The notes under the pieces: generated by a model
Database searches by the model: none
What the model saw: the letters and a program-made list of their open reading frames with translations, nothing else
Told to the model about the DNA's origin: nothing
Made by a program: the position numbers and the translations under genes
Part shown: positions 8,448-16,304 of the stretch, piece after piece
Numbering within the stretch: position 1 is the stretch's first letter
Layout of the letters: the number at the start of each line of letters is the position of its first letter
Assembly: GCA_964391095.1 (NCBI GenBank)
Contig: CAYMJA010000001.1
Coordinates: 28,650 to 92,649 of the forward strand
Origin: CAYMJA01 sp964391095
Lineage (GTDB): Bacteria; Patescibacteriota; Minisyncoccia; Minisyncoccales; GWA2-38-27
Direction of reading: 5' to 3'
DNA: 64,000 bases

Positions 8448-9491
8448 TTACTTTTTCGCCATTATACTCTTTTTATAGACCTCAAGGTTTTCAAGCACTA
8501 CCCCTGTTCCCTTAGCTACGCAAAATAAAGGTTCATCAGCTAAAAAACAAGGAACACCAGTAGATCGAGCAATAAGTTCATCAATCCTTCTAAGCATTGC
8601 TCCCCCTCCAGAAAGAACCATTCCTTTATCTATGATATCAGCTGAAAGTTCAGGGGGCGTATCTTTCAAAACCGTCTTAATTATTTGAACAATTTCATTA
8701 AGTCGGTCGAAAATTGCCTCTTGAATTTCATTAGATGAAATTTTAAGATTTCGGGGCAATCCTGAAATTAAATCTCGACCTCGAATTTCTAACCTCTTCT
8801 CAGAAATCTGTTCACCCTTAGAAGAGCCGGAAAATGCAACCTTTTCTGGTAAAGCTGTGCCGATTTTTATTTTTATTTCTTCGGCAGTTTGCTCGCCGAT
8901 AGCCAAATTATGCTTTTGTTTGATGTAATTTGAAATTGCCTGGTCTATTTTATCTCCACCCGCTCTCAAAGAAGAAGAGGTTACTATTCCTCCAAGAGCA
9001 ATTACAGCCACCTCTGAAGTTCCTCCCCCAATGTCAACAATCATATGGCCCGAACAAGAATCAATAGGAATACCAGCACCAATCGCAGCTAAAATAGGTT
9101 CTTTGGCAACGTATACTGCTTGAGCACCCGCTGCCATCCCGGCTTCAATCACCGCTCTTTTTTCAGTTGAGGTAATACCAGCCGGAACTCCGATTAATAA
9201 TTCCGGTTTCAAAAAACTGAAAGACCCTGTTGTTTTTTTAATAAAATATTTCATCATTGCCTCGGTGACACGATAATCAGCAATCACCCCATCTTTTAAT
9301 GGTCGATAAACCCTTATAGTATCTGGAGTCCGACCAGTCATTTTTTTGGCTTCTTGTCCTACTGCTAAAATTCTATTTTCAGAGACCCCAACTGCTACTA
9401 CCGACGGTTCGTTCAAAACCACTCCTTTATGGGGGATAAAAACTATAGAATTACAAGTCCCAAGATCAATGCCGATTTTTTTAGAAAACAT
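8448..9491 (-). CDS. mreB: MreB/actin-family cell-shape protein (copy 2)
   Basis: A 347-residue second MreB with the same landmarks as copy 1: DLGTCNSIVFIPHKGVVLNEPSVVA, DIGGGTSEVAVIALGGIV and KGMVLSGGGAMLRRIDELI. It starts 6 bp after murA, so the two are co-transcribed, tying it to peptidoglycan synthesis. Two MreB-like proteins may co-polymerise or act at different sites; the sequence alone does not tell. Confidence 0.93.
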   Translation of the reverse strand: MFSKKIGIDLGTCNSIVFIPHKGVVLNEPSVVAVGVSENRILAVGQEAKKMTGRTPDTIRVYRPLKDGVIADYRVTEAMMKYFIKKTTGSFSFLKPELLIGVPAGITSTEKRAVIEAGMAAGAQAVYVAKEPILAAIGAGIPIDSCSGHMIVDIGGGTSEVAVIALGGIVTSSSLRAGGDKIDQAISNYIKQKHNLAIGEQTAEEIKIKIGTALPEKVAFSGSSKGEQISEKRLEIRGRDLISGLPRNLKISSNEIQEAIFDRLNEIVQIIKTVLKDTPPELSADIIDKGMVLSGGGAMLRRIDELIARSTGVPCFLADEPLFCVAKGTGVVLENLEVYKKSIMAKK

Positions 9492-9496
9492 AAATA

Positions 9497-10765
9497 TTAC
9501 GCCTTTATTCTCTTAATATTTGCCCCTAATTTCTGCAGGCGTTCCTCAATCCGTTCGTATCCCCTATCAATCTGATAAACATTGCCAATAATGCTTTGCC
9601 CCTTAGCGATTAAAGCCGCAGCTATTAAAGAAACCCCACCTCTTAGATCGGGAGAGGCTACCTCAATGCCATAAAGGGGGGTAGGGCCGGAAATTATTGC
9701 TCGGTGAGGGTCAGCAAAAATAATTTGTCCCCCCATTTTATTTATCTCTTCCAGATACTTTAATCTTCCTTCGTATAAAGGATCGTGAATTAAAGTTGGG
9801 CCCTTTATCTGGGTCGCTAAAACACCAAAAAGGGGAAGTAAATCAGTGGCTAAGCCAGGATAAGGCAAACTTTGAATTTTATCAATTTTTAAAGAGGTCC
9901 AGGGTTTTACTCCAATTGAGTTTTTGGAAACTCTCTGATAAGGAAGACCAAAATCTCTTAATCTTTTAAGAAAAAATTCTAAAAAGGAAAACTCTACATT
10001 TTTTACCAAAACTCTTCCTTTGGCACAAGCCGTCATTAGAATAAAGGTCCCGGCTTCAATAGGGTCTGAGATTAATTTATGCTTCACTCCTCTTAACTGT
10101 TTTTTGCCTTTCACTTCTAAGATATGAGTTCCGACCCCTTTGATTCTAACCCCCATTTTCTTCAAAAATTTACTTAATTCTTGAACGCTGTAATCGGCAT
10201 CAGCATTTTTAATTATAGTCTTTTTAGGAATTAAACTGGCAAATAGTAAAAGGTTTTCGGTGGCAGTAACGCTAAATTCATTTAAAATAATTCTCCCTCC
10301 TTTTGAAAGACGGGGGAGTTCTAATTTAAAACTATTGCCCTCCGAAGAAACCTTAACGCCCAACTGAGAAAAAGCATCCAAGTGAGTATCAACCGGCCTA
10401 GCTCCAATTAGACAACCTCCGGGCTGAGGCAATTTGGCTTTATGAAATCTAGCCAGTAAAGGCCCAAAGAATAACACTGAACCTCTAAATTTTGAAATCA
10501 AATCTTTTCTAATTTTGTCAGGATTTATGTTTTTAGCTCTAATTTTCAAAGTTCTTTTTCCCTCCCAAGAAATTTCAGCTCCTAAGCTTTCTAAGATCTT
10601 GATACTCAAAAAAACATCTTCAATTAAGGGAAGATTTTCAATAAGACAGTCCTCTTTGGTTAAAAGGGTGGCTGCTAAAAGAGGAAAGGCAGCATTCTTT
10701 GCTCCCCTCACCTCAACAATTCCTTTTAAAGGTTTTTTCCCTTGGATGATAAATTTCTCGAACAT
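9497..10765 (-). CDS. murA: UDP-N-acetylglucosamine 1-carboxyvinyltransferase
   Basis: MurA transfers enolpyruvate from PEP to UDP-GlcNAc, the first committed step of peptidoglycan synthesis. The 422-residue length is normal. The catalytic cysteine loop is present as PGGCLIGARPVDTH near residue 120, so it should be fosfomycin-type sensitive in principle. The KPLKGIVEVRGAKNAAFPLL opening and the SPDLRGGVSLIAAALIA segment near the end are family hallmarks. It heads the minus-strand run and diverges from the PEGA gene. Confidence 0.95.
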   Translation of the reverse strand: MFEKFIIQGKKPLKGIVEVRGAKNAAFPLLAATLLTKEDCLIENLPLIEDVFLSIKILESLGAEISWEGKRTLKIRAKNINPDKIRKDLISKFRGSVLFFGPLLARFHKAKLPQPGGCLIGARPVDTHLDAFSQLGVKVSSEGNSFKLELPRLSKGGRIILNEFSVTATENLLLFASLIPKKTIIKNADADYSVQELSKFLKKMGVRIKGVGTHILEVKGKKQLRGVKHKLISDPIEAGTFILMTACAKGRVLVKNVEFSFLEFFLKRLRDFGLPYQRVSKNSIGVKPWTSLKIDKIQSLPYPGLATDLLPLFGVLATQIKGPTLIHDPLYEGRLKYLEEINKMGGQIIFADPHRAIISGPTPLYGIEVASPDLRGGVSLIAAALIAKGQSIIGNVYQIDRGYERIEERLQKLGANIKRIKA

Positions 10766-10831
10766 AATTTTATGTTAAACCAAAACTCAGAAATTGGCAA
10801 GCCCTTTAAATTAAGGTAAGATAAAAATAAT

Positions 10832-12280
10832 ATGACTAAAACAGTGCGAACCATTTTACTTTTATCTCTAGTAATTTTGTTTTTAATAGTTGCTCCTCTA
10901 ACTATTTTATATTCTTTGGGCTGGCGTTTTGACTGGGAAACAAAAAAAATTATCCAACCAGGGGTTTTTTATTTCAAAACTTGGCCTAAAAATGCCCGAA
11001 TTTACCTTAACACTGAATTTAAAAAGAAAACTGACTTTTTCTTCGGTTCAGCTCTTATTGAAAATCTTCCACCCAAGCAATATGCTGTAGAAATCAGAAA
11101 ACAAGGATTTCATAGTTGGAGAAAAACTTTGGAAATAAAAAAAAGACAGGTTACAGAGACAAAAAATATTACTTTAATCCCAGAAAATCCTAACTTTACA
11201 ATTATATCCCAAGGAATAGAAAATTTTTATTTTTCTCCTGATAATAAAAAAATAATTTCAAAGGAGAGAATAAATACGAATCCTGAAAATCCTGAAAACC
11301 CAAGCTGGGCTTTAAAACTCTTTGATTTAGAAAAAAATGTCAAAAGTCACTTAATTGAGGAAAAAGATATATCTTCTAAACAGGTTCAACTAATTGATTT
11401 AAAGTTTTCTCCCGACTCAAAAAAAATATTGCTTGAAGTTGGGATAGAGGAAAAACCAATCTATTTTCTTTTAGAAATAGATAGAACTCCTGCAGTTTTA
11501 ACTCCTCTTGATTTCTTAGACAGAGATATAAGAGAAATCTATTTTATTCCCAGAGATTCCCAAAAATTATTAATACTATTCTCCTTTGACGAAGACAAGG
11601 GGAAAGTAAGAAAATTAAGCGAGGTAGATTTAATGAACAAAAAAATCTCTTCACCCTATCTTGAGAATATAATTACTTGCTCGGTCCTTAAAGACAATAT
11701 TTATTGTCTTGATAACTTAGGTTTTGTTTTTAGAACTGATTTCTCTTTCTCTTCTGAAGAAAAATTAAATACAACTCCTCTTTCTCTAAGGGTGGAAACT
11801 GAATACAAAATATCTGGAATAAACTCCCATATTTTCCTGAAAGAAGGTAATGTTTTATATTTTTTCAATAAAGATAAAAAAATTTTCAAAAAACTTTTTG
11901 AACCGGTTAAAAATTTAAGATTTTCACCAAATTCTAAAAAAATAGTTTATTTCAATAATTATGAAATCTGGATTTTGTTTTTGGAACAAACATACGACCA
12001 GCCTCAAAAAGGAGCAGGAGAACAAGTATTTTTAACTCGTTTTTCAGAAAAAATTGATGAAGTTTTTTGGTACACAAATCATTATTTAGTATTCAATGTC
12101 GGGGATAAAATAAAAATCGCCGAAATCGACGACCGAGATAAAATAAATATTGTTAATTTCGTTGAGTTTCCTTCCTCTAAAGAAGATAAAACCTCTAAGA
12201 TATTCTGGAATCAAGATAATAAAAAGTTATATATTTTATCTGAAAAAATTTTATACACTTCGAAAAAATTAGTTCCTTGA
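10832..12280 (+). CDS. Membrane-anchored PEGA-domain / beta-propeller-like protein
   Basis: A 482-residue protein with one N-terminal membrane segment (about residues 8-30), a PEGA-type domain at ~45-115 (FKTWPKNARIYLNTEFKK ... LPPKQYAVEIRKQGF), then repeated blades with phrases such as FSPDSKKILLEV and RFSPNSKKIVYFNN that resemble TolB/WD40-like propeller repeats. It is probably exported and anchored outside the membrane. Function is unknown. It stands alone between divergent murA and a convergent nuclease gene. Confidence 0.8.
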   Translation: MTKTVRTILLLSLVILFLIVAPLTILYSLGWRFDWETKKIIQPGVFYFKTWPKNARIYLNTEFKKKTDFFFGSALIENLPPKQYAVEIRKQGFHSWRKTLEIKKRQVTETKNITLIPENPNFTIISQGIENFYFSPDNKKIISKERINTNPENPENPSWALKLFDLEKNVKSHLIEEKDISSKQVQLIDLKFSPDSKKILLEVGIEEKPIYFLLEIDRTPAVLTPLDFLDRDIREIYFIPRDSQKLLILFSFDEDKGKVRKLSEVDLMNKKISSPYLENIITCSVLKDNIYCLDNLGFVFRTDFSFSSEEKLNTTPLSLRVETEYKISGINSHIFLKEGNVLYFFNKDKKIFKKLFEPVKNLRFSPNSKKIVYFNNYEIWILFLEQTYDQPQKGAGEQVFLTRFSEKIDEVFWYTNHYLVFNVGDKIKIAEIDDRDKINIVNFVEFPSSKEDKTSKIFWNQDNKKLYILSEKILYTSKKLVP

Positions 12281-12327
12281 CCCCGCCCTCTATGCATATA
12301 TATACTTCATTCAGCTTAGAGGGTGGG
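12281..12327. repeat. CCCCGCCCTCTA inverted repeat, convergent terminator
   Basis: CCCCGCCCTCTA (12281-12292) pairs with TAGAGGGTGGG (12317-12327) across an AT-rich loop containing ATATATATA. It begins directly after the stop codon of the PEGA gene and lies 14 bp from the stop of the convergent nuclease gene. The same arms recur at 33669 and, altered, at 38470. Confidence 0.75.
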
Positions 12328-12341
12328 ATTGATTATTCGTT

Positions 12342-13028
12342 TTAATCTTGAGATTCTATCTTTGCTCTTAAATTATCCCATTTCATTTCAGTTGCTTCTC
12401 CTATATTACAAATTTCTCTAAATTGGCAATATTGACATTGCCAGTTATTTGGATAATTAGGGATACGCGAAGGGATAATATTGGAATCAACCTGTTTTTT
12501 AAGGTTGGCTAATTCTTCTAAAAGAGACCTAGCTTGAGCTTGATTATAATGAACCATAAATTCTTTTAATTGTTGGTTGTCTTTATTGACATAAAGTAAT
12601 ATCCCTTTTGGAATTTTAAAATAATGCAAATAGAGTTGAATTTGATTAATATTTTCTTCTTTAGCTTGACTTAAATATCTAAAACCCGTACTATTTATGC
12701 TTTTAATATCGAGGACATACAACTCTTTACCATCACTAATGACTGCGTCGGCTCTTCCTGAAATCAATTCTTGAGGAGGGATATTTACCTCTGAGGCTAT
12801 TACATGAATATCCTTAGTGCTGAGAAGAGAATTCATAATGAGTTCATGAATATGATTGCCGTGGTCAAACAATCTTAAAATATTTGCTTCCATTTCTTTT
12901 CTGGGAGCATTTTTAAATTTAAAAAATATTGAGCGGGGACATTTTCCAGCATCTGAAATATAAAAATGATGCTGCTCTTTATCTTTTTGCCTGTCTAAAT
13001 AAAATTTATCGATGATTTCTCTCAACAT
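12342..13028 (-). CDS. Solo Cas4-like / PD-(D/E)XK nuclease with Fe-S cysteines
   Basis: About 228 residues from ATG 13028 (a GTG at 13046 is an alternative). The RecB/Cas4-type nuclease core shows GKCPRSIFF with the first cysteine, GRADAVI and LDIKSIN as the D and ExK-like catalytic positions, and a C-terminal CQYCQFREIC cluster; together these four cysteines match the 4Fe-4S staple of Cas4 and AddB. No cas1, cas2 or CRISPR array is visible in the window, so it is a solo family member probably acting on DNA ends. Confidence 0.8.
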   Translation of the reverse strand: MLREIIDKFYLDRQKDKEQHHFYISDAGKCPRSIFFKFKNAPRKEMEANILRLFDHGNHIHELIMNSLLSTKDIHVIASEVNIPPQELISGRADAVISDGKELYVLDIKSINSTGFRYLSQAKEENINQIQLYLHYFKIPKGILLYVNKDNQQLKEFMVHYNQAQARSLLEELANLKKQVDSNIIPSRIPNYPNNWQCQYCQFREICNIGEATEMKWDNLRAKIESQD

Positions 13029-13074
13029 GATTATCTTTTTTTCCACTGGGAAGCTAATTTCATACCTCTAAAAC

Positions 13075-13103
13075 TTGACAAGAATTTAGTTTGGGTGTAT
13101 AGT
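13075..13103 (+). promoter_or_regulatory. Near-consensus promoter of gene 13129
   Basis: TTGACA (13075-13080), a 17-nt spacer, and TATAGT (13098-13103). The start codon lies 25 nt downstream, just after a strong Shine-Dalgarno. The spacer begins AGAATTTAG, resembling the promoter at 25029-25056. Confidence 0.85.
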
Positions 13104-13128
13104 GTATAACAGAAAGGAGGTGGGGAAA

Positions 13129-13329
13129 ATGAAGATCTTTGAAAACAAGCTAGTTACATTTCTCTTGAGTATCGTTGTACTATTACTGGTAGAGGGTATT
13201 CTTGTGAATCTATTCCTTCCTCTTCGAGAGATGAGTGAAGGTACAAGGCTCGGGATTGGTATGATGTTACTGATAATAACGGCTTTTGCTGCGGTTGGAA
13301 TAACCGCCCTCATCTCAGCCGACTCGTGA
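13129..13329 (+). CDS. Small two-segment membrane protein (66 aa)
   Basis: Starts at the ATG at 13129, placed 8 nt after AAAGGAGGTGG. Two hydrophobic segments (about residues 7-26 and 40-60) separated by a short loop with LREMSEGTRLG predict a small integral membrane protein with both ends on the same side. No family recognised. It has its own promoter and terminator, and its codon use is richer in G than its housekeeping neighbours. Confidence 0.75.
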   Translation: MKIFENKLVTFLLSIVVLLLVEGILVNLFLPLREMSEGTRLGIGMMLLIITAFAAVGITALISADS

Positions 13330-13343
13330 GAATAACCCTTCTT

Positions 13344-13395
13344 AAAGGCACCGAAAGTCAAATCCTTCAAAAGATAATTGACCATAAGTGCCTTT
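13344..13395 (+). terminator. Terminator of gene 13129
   Basis: AAAGGCAC (13344-13351) pairs with GTGCCTTT (13388-13395), followed by a T tract. The long loop contains a second short pairing (AAAGTCAA with TTGACC). Confidence 0.7.
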
Positions 13396-13408
13396 TTTTT
13401 ATTTTCTC

Positions 13409-13435
13409 TTTACCTCTTCTGCCATTGGGGAGCAC
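13409..13435 (-). repeat. Displaced copy of the rpsI 3' end (27-bp direct repeat)
   Basis: This 27-bp block is identical to 14048-14074, which encodes the last eight codons and stop of rpsI. It has the same orientation as rpsI but no upstream coding context. The two copies flank the gene at 13526-13972. Confidence 0.85.
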
Positions 13436-13451
13436 AACTTTGCTCGCCAAT

Positions 13452-13480
13452 TTGACAAATCTTTTAAGATACGCTATAAT
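13452..13480 (+). promoter_or_regulatory. Consensus sigma70-type promoter of gene 13526
   Basis: TTGACA (13452-13457), exactly 17 nt, TATAAT (13475-13480). It begins 17 bp after the rpsI-end repeat and drives the membrane-protein gene starting at 13526, which has AAGGAG seven nucleotides before its ATG. Confidence 0.9.
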
Positions 13481-13525
13481 CTTTTAGAATAGGATTACCA
13501 ATTCAACAAGGAAAGGAGAATAGAA

Positions 13526-13972
13526 ATGATTGCGTTCCTGGTTTATCTGGTGGCGATGGCTGTTGTTCTCGCCTTCTGGGAAATCCAGATCGAAAGCAAG
13601 GACGGTTGGGCAGAGAAACTGCCATGCTGGCGAGTGAAGAAAGGATGGATCGTAAGAATTCTGGGAGGACGACCTTTAACAGGGTATCATTTCTTTATGG
13701 TCGTTTTCCTAGTAGCTATAATCCACCTACCAGTATTCTTTGCTTCTTGGAGCTGGCAACTGGAGAGTCTTCTTATCGGTAGCTTAATAGGGTTACTGGT
13801 AATGGAGGATTTTCTCTGGTTTGTCTTTAATCCCCATTGGGGATTAAGAAACTTCAAAAGAGGAAAGATTTGGTGGCATCCTACTTGGTGGGGGCCAATA
13901 CCAGATTTTTACTGGTGGTTCTTGATTGTCGCTGGCTTGCTAATTTATTTCGGGAAGTCAGCAACGGTATGA
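13526..13972 (+). CDS. Trp-rich membrane protein (148 aa), unrecognised
   Basis: Four hydrophobic segments (about residues 2-18, 55-72, 78-98 and 128-143) make this an integral membrane protein. It is unusually rich in Trp (runs such as GKIWWHPTWWGPIPDFYWWF). I do not recognise the family. The gene carries its own consensus promoter, Shine-Dalgarno and terminator, is higher in GC than its surroundings, and lies between two direct copies of the rpsI 3' end, which suggests it arrived as an inserted cassette. Confidence 0.75.
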   Translation: MIAFLVYLVAMAVVLAFWEIQIESKDGWAEKLPCWRVKKGWIVRILGGRPLTGYHFFMVVFLVAIIHLPVFFASWSWQLESLLIGSLIGLLVMEDFLWFVFNPHWGLRNFKRGKIWWHPTWWGPIPDFYWWFLIVAGLLIYFGKSATV

Positions 13973-14002
13973 ACCTCCTTTCTCTTCTACTCGCTATCTC
14001 AA

Positions 14003-14029
14003 AGAGCTCTGGTTAAAAACTGGGGCTCT
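14003..14029 (+). terminator. Terminator of gene 13526
   Basis: AGAGCTC (14003-14009) pairs with GGGCTCT (14023-14029), one G-U pair, followed by CTCTTTATC. It lies 31 nt past the stop codon. Confidence 0.55.
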
Positions 14030-14047
14030 CTCTTTATCATTTTCAAG

Positions 14048-14074
14048 TTTACCTCTTCTGCCATTGGGGAGCAC
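14048..14074 (-). repeat. rpsI 3'-end direct repeat, genuine copy
   Basis: In-frame 3' terminus of rpsI; partner of 13409-13435. The identity stops abruptly at both sides, where the sequence departs from AACTTTGC in one copy and GGCGAGCG in the other. Confidence 0.85.
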
Positions 14075-14618
14075 GGCGAGCGCGCTTTAAGCCAAATTTC
14101 TTTCTTTCTCTGACTCTTGGGTCCCTCGTTAAATAACCTGCTTTACGTAATCTCTTGCGAAAATCAGGGTTAAACTTTACTAATGTCCGAGCTATCCCGT
14201 GTCTTACAGCTTCAGCTTGGGCATAAATTCCTCCTCCTCTTACTTTGACCAAAACCTTAAACTTATCAAGGGATTTCATCTTCCTGAGAGAATCGGTAGC
14301 AACTTGCTGAAGTTCAGGAGTAAAAAAATAATTCTGATAAGGTTTTGCATTAACTAAAATCTCCTTTTTCCCTTTAGTAAAAATTCTCACCCGAGCCAGC
14401 GCTGTTTTTCGTTTGCCAATACTCTCAAGATATCGCGCCGGTTTGATAGCTTTCTTCTTAACTTCTTTTTTCTCAACCTTCTTCTTGGTAGTTGTTTTCT
14501 TTTCTACTTTCTTTATTTTTTCACCCCCCCGCACCTTTTCTGCAGAAATGGTGCTGGGTTTAGCCTTCTTGGGTTTCTTCCTGGCAGATTTTTTGGTTTT
14601 AGTTATTACTTTCTTCAT
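14049..14618 (-). CDS. rpsI: Ribosomal protein uS9
   Basis: The C-terminal ~130 residues are a normal S9: YLESIGKRKTALARVRIF, the GGGIYAQAEAVRHGIARTLVKF block and the basic tail ending in PQWQKR that reaches the P-site tRNA. The first ~60 residues are an added Lys/Glu-rich extension (for example KKTTTKKKVEKKEVKKK), making 189 residues in total. It follows rplM by 7 bp. Its 3' end is duplicated downstream at 13409. Confidence 0.95.
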   Translation of the reverse strand: MKKVITKTKKSARKKPKKAKPSTISAEKVRGGEKIKKVEKKTTTKKKVEKKEVKKKAIKPARYLESIGKRKTALARVRIFTKGKKEILVNAKPYQNYFFTPELQQVATDSLRKMKSLDKFKVLVKVRGGGIYAQAEAVRHGIARTLVKFNPDFRKRLRKAGYLTRDPRVRERKKFGLKRARRAPQWQKR

Positions 14619-14625
14619 AAATTGA

Positions 14626-14973
14626 TTATTCTATTTTAAGTCGTTTAATTTGTCTGGTTCTCAACTTATTCTTAGGCAGCATTCCAAAAACTGCTTTTTT
14701 TAAAACTTCTCCAGGATTTTTTCTAAAAAGTTTTTCAAAAGGAACCTCTTTTAACCCTCCCAAGTAGCCGGTATGATGGTAATAAATTTTCTTTTCGTTT
14801 TTTTTACCCGTCAATTTGATTTCATTAATATTTTTAACAACAACAAAATCTCCCATATCTTGATTAGGGACAAAGTCCGGTCTCTGCTTACCGCGTAAAA
14901 GAACTGCGATTTCAGTTGCTAATCGTCCCAAAACTTTATTGCTGACATCAATGGTGTGGGTTTTGCGTTCCAT
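14626..14973 (-). CDS. rplM: Ribosomal protein uL13
   Basis: From the ATG at 14973 (MERKTHTIDVSNKVLGRLATEIA) the protein is 115 residues, a little shorter than the usual 140. The KLTGKKNEKKIYYHHTGYLGGLKE block and PKNKLRTRQIKRL end are intact. I reject the longer start at 14994 because it overlaps rplQ and lacks homology. It sits between rplQ and rpsI. Confidence 0.93.
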   Translation of the reverse strand: MERKTHTIDVSNKVLGRLATEIAVLLRGKQRPDFVPNQDMGDFVVVKNINEIKLTGKKNEKKIYYHHTGYLGGLKEVPFEKLFRKNPGEVLKKAVFGMLPKNKLRTRQIKRLKIE

Positions 14974-14977
14974 AAAT

Positions 14978-15328
14978 TCATTTAACAAGTTCAATTATTG
15001 CCATTTTCGCCCCGTCGCTTTTTCTTGGCCCCAGTTTGATAATTCTAGTATATCCTCCTTTTCTCTCCCTATATCTTGGAGCAATTTCGTTAACTAATCT
15101 CTTAACTAATTTTTTTGAAAAATATTTTGCTAAAATCCGTCTCGAGGCTAAATCCCCTTTTTTTGCCCGGGTTATAAGTTTATCTGCGAATACTGAAATT
15201 TCCTTAGCTTTTGCCTCATTAGTCCTCATTTTCTCCCTTAAAAAAAGGGCTCTGGTCAAAGATTTTAACAGGGCTTTTCGCTGGTCTTTTTTTCTTGAAA
15301 ATTTTCTTCCTCGTTTTTGCTTACGCAT
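14978..15328 (-). CDS. rplQ: Ribosomal protein bL17
   Basis: 116 residues from ATG 15328 (MRKQKRGRKFSRKKDQRKALLKSLTRALFLREKMRTNEAKAKE), the standard L17 opening. An upstream in-frame GTG at 15337 abuts the rpoA stop. The gene ends in TGA, which shows that TGA is a stop here rather than a glycine codon. Order rpoA-rplQ-rplM-rpsI is a common alpha-operon arrangement. Confidence 0.94.
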   Translation of the reverse strand: MRKQKRGRKFSRKKDQRKALLKSLTRALFLREKMRTNEAKAKEISVFADKLITRAKKGDLASRRILAKYFSKKLVKRLVNEIAPRYRERKGGYTRIIKLGPRKSDGAKMAIIELVK

Positions 15329-15333
15329 ATTGC

Positions 15334-16188
15334 TCACTTTTTTGATTTCTTCTTTGGCTTTTTTTGTTTCTTTTTGACCACCGTAGCCTTTTTGGCTGCC
15401 GTAACTTTACCCTTCACTTTTCTTTTAGAAAGGGTGAAGGGTTTAACAGAAGCGGATTTCTTTTTGGAAACCTTCTCTTCAAAAACCTTCTTTTCTTCCG
15501 GGACCTTAAAGCTTTCTCTAAACAAGGAAAAGTGTTTTACTAAAATTTCCGATGCCCGATAGAACGCTTCTTTGGGAGTAACTGTTCCGTCGGTTTTAAT
15601 TTCTAAATATAATCTGTCAAAATCTGTCCTTTCTCCTACCCGCATATTTTCTACTTTATAACTTACTCTTCTGATTGGGGTAAAAATAGCATCAATGGGT
15701 ATAACGCCAATTTCTAATTTCTCCTGTTTCTTTCTCCGTTCAATCGGTTCATATCCAATCCCTTTTTTGATTTGAATTTCCATCTCTAATTCTGCTTTTT
15801 TATCAGTTAAAGTAGCAATATGACAGGATTTATTTATTAATTCAACCTGACTGGGATAATCGAAATCAGAACCCTTAACTTCTTTTTCTCCTTTAACTTT
15901 CAATAATGCTTTTTGGGGCTCATCAGCATATATTTTAAATCTCATTTGTTTCAAATTCATCATAATCACAATTACATCTTCTAAAACCCCAGGTATTGTT
16001 GAAAATTCGTGCTGTACTCCTTTTATTTTCATTTGGGTTACAGCTGCTCCCGACAAAGAAGAAAGCAAAACTCTTCGAAGACAGTTCCCGATAGTTACTC
16101 CATAACCAGGGTATAAGCCCTCAATTTCAAAACGAGCCCAATTATCTTTTTTGCTAATAATTTTAGATTGCCGTGGTAAAAGTATCAT
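15334..16188 (-). CDS. rpoA: RNA polymerase alpha subunit without C-terminal domain
   Basis: The N-terminal assembly domain is complete: FEIEGLYPGYGVTIGNCLRRVLLSSLSGAAVTQMKIKG, the insert domain and VGERTDFDRLYLEIKTDGTVTPKEAF near 190-215. After about residue 235 the helix-hairpin-helix alphaCTD, which contacts UP elements and activators, is absent. It is replaced by a ~50-residue Lys/Val-rich basic tail ending in KKKQKKPKKKSKK. Total length is 284 against ~310-330 usually. Confidence 0.94.
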   Translation of the reverse strand: MILLPRQSKIISKKDNWARFEIEGLYPGYGVTIGNCLRRVLLSSLSGAAVTQMKIKGVQHEFSTIPGVLEDVIVIMMNLKQMRFKIYADEPQKALLKVKGEKEVKGSDFDYPSQVELINKSCHIATLTDKKAELEMEIQIKKGIGYEPIERRKKQEKLEIGVIPIDAIFTPIRRVSYKVENMRVGERTDFDRLYLEIKTDGTVTPKEAFYRASEILVKHFSLFRESFKVPEEKKVFEEKVSKKKSASVKPFTLSKRKVKGKVTAAKKATVVKKKQKKPKKKSKK

Positions 16189-16304
16189 AATATTTGCTTC
16201 GCAAACATCGCTGATTTATACTGATGGAACTGATTTACACAGATGCATTATCGGCATTGATTAGCTAAAATCAGCATTAATTAGCGTTTTCACGAAGTGA
16301 AAAA
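16189..16304. repeat. Intergenic gap with AATCAGCATTAATTAGCG-type short repeats
   Basis: The 116-bp gap between rpsD and rpoA contains a TTTGCTTCGCAAA palindrome and degenerate repeats around CTGATT and AATCAGCATTAATTAGCG. Similar text recurs at 27034-27100, 28893-28916 and 38090-38126. No gene is seen. Confidence 0.55.

Noticed and set aside
4555..9491. Recent duplication of mreB
   Set aside because: The two copies differ throughout at nucleotide and protein level and have different neighbours, so they are old paralogues.
14978..14980. TGA as a glycine codon (as in some CPR lineages)
   Set aside because: rplQ, nrdD and galT end properly at TGA, and conserved proteins contain no in-frame TGA.
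15036..15562. Phe/Leu-rich plus-strand ORFs opposite rplQ and rpoA
   Set aside because: Antisense of Lys-rich coding sequence always reads as Phe/Leu-rich; no start signals.
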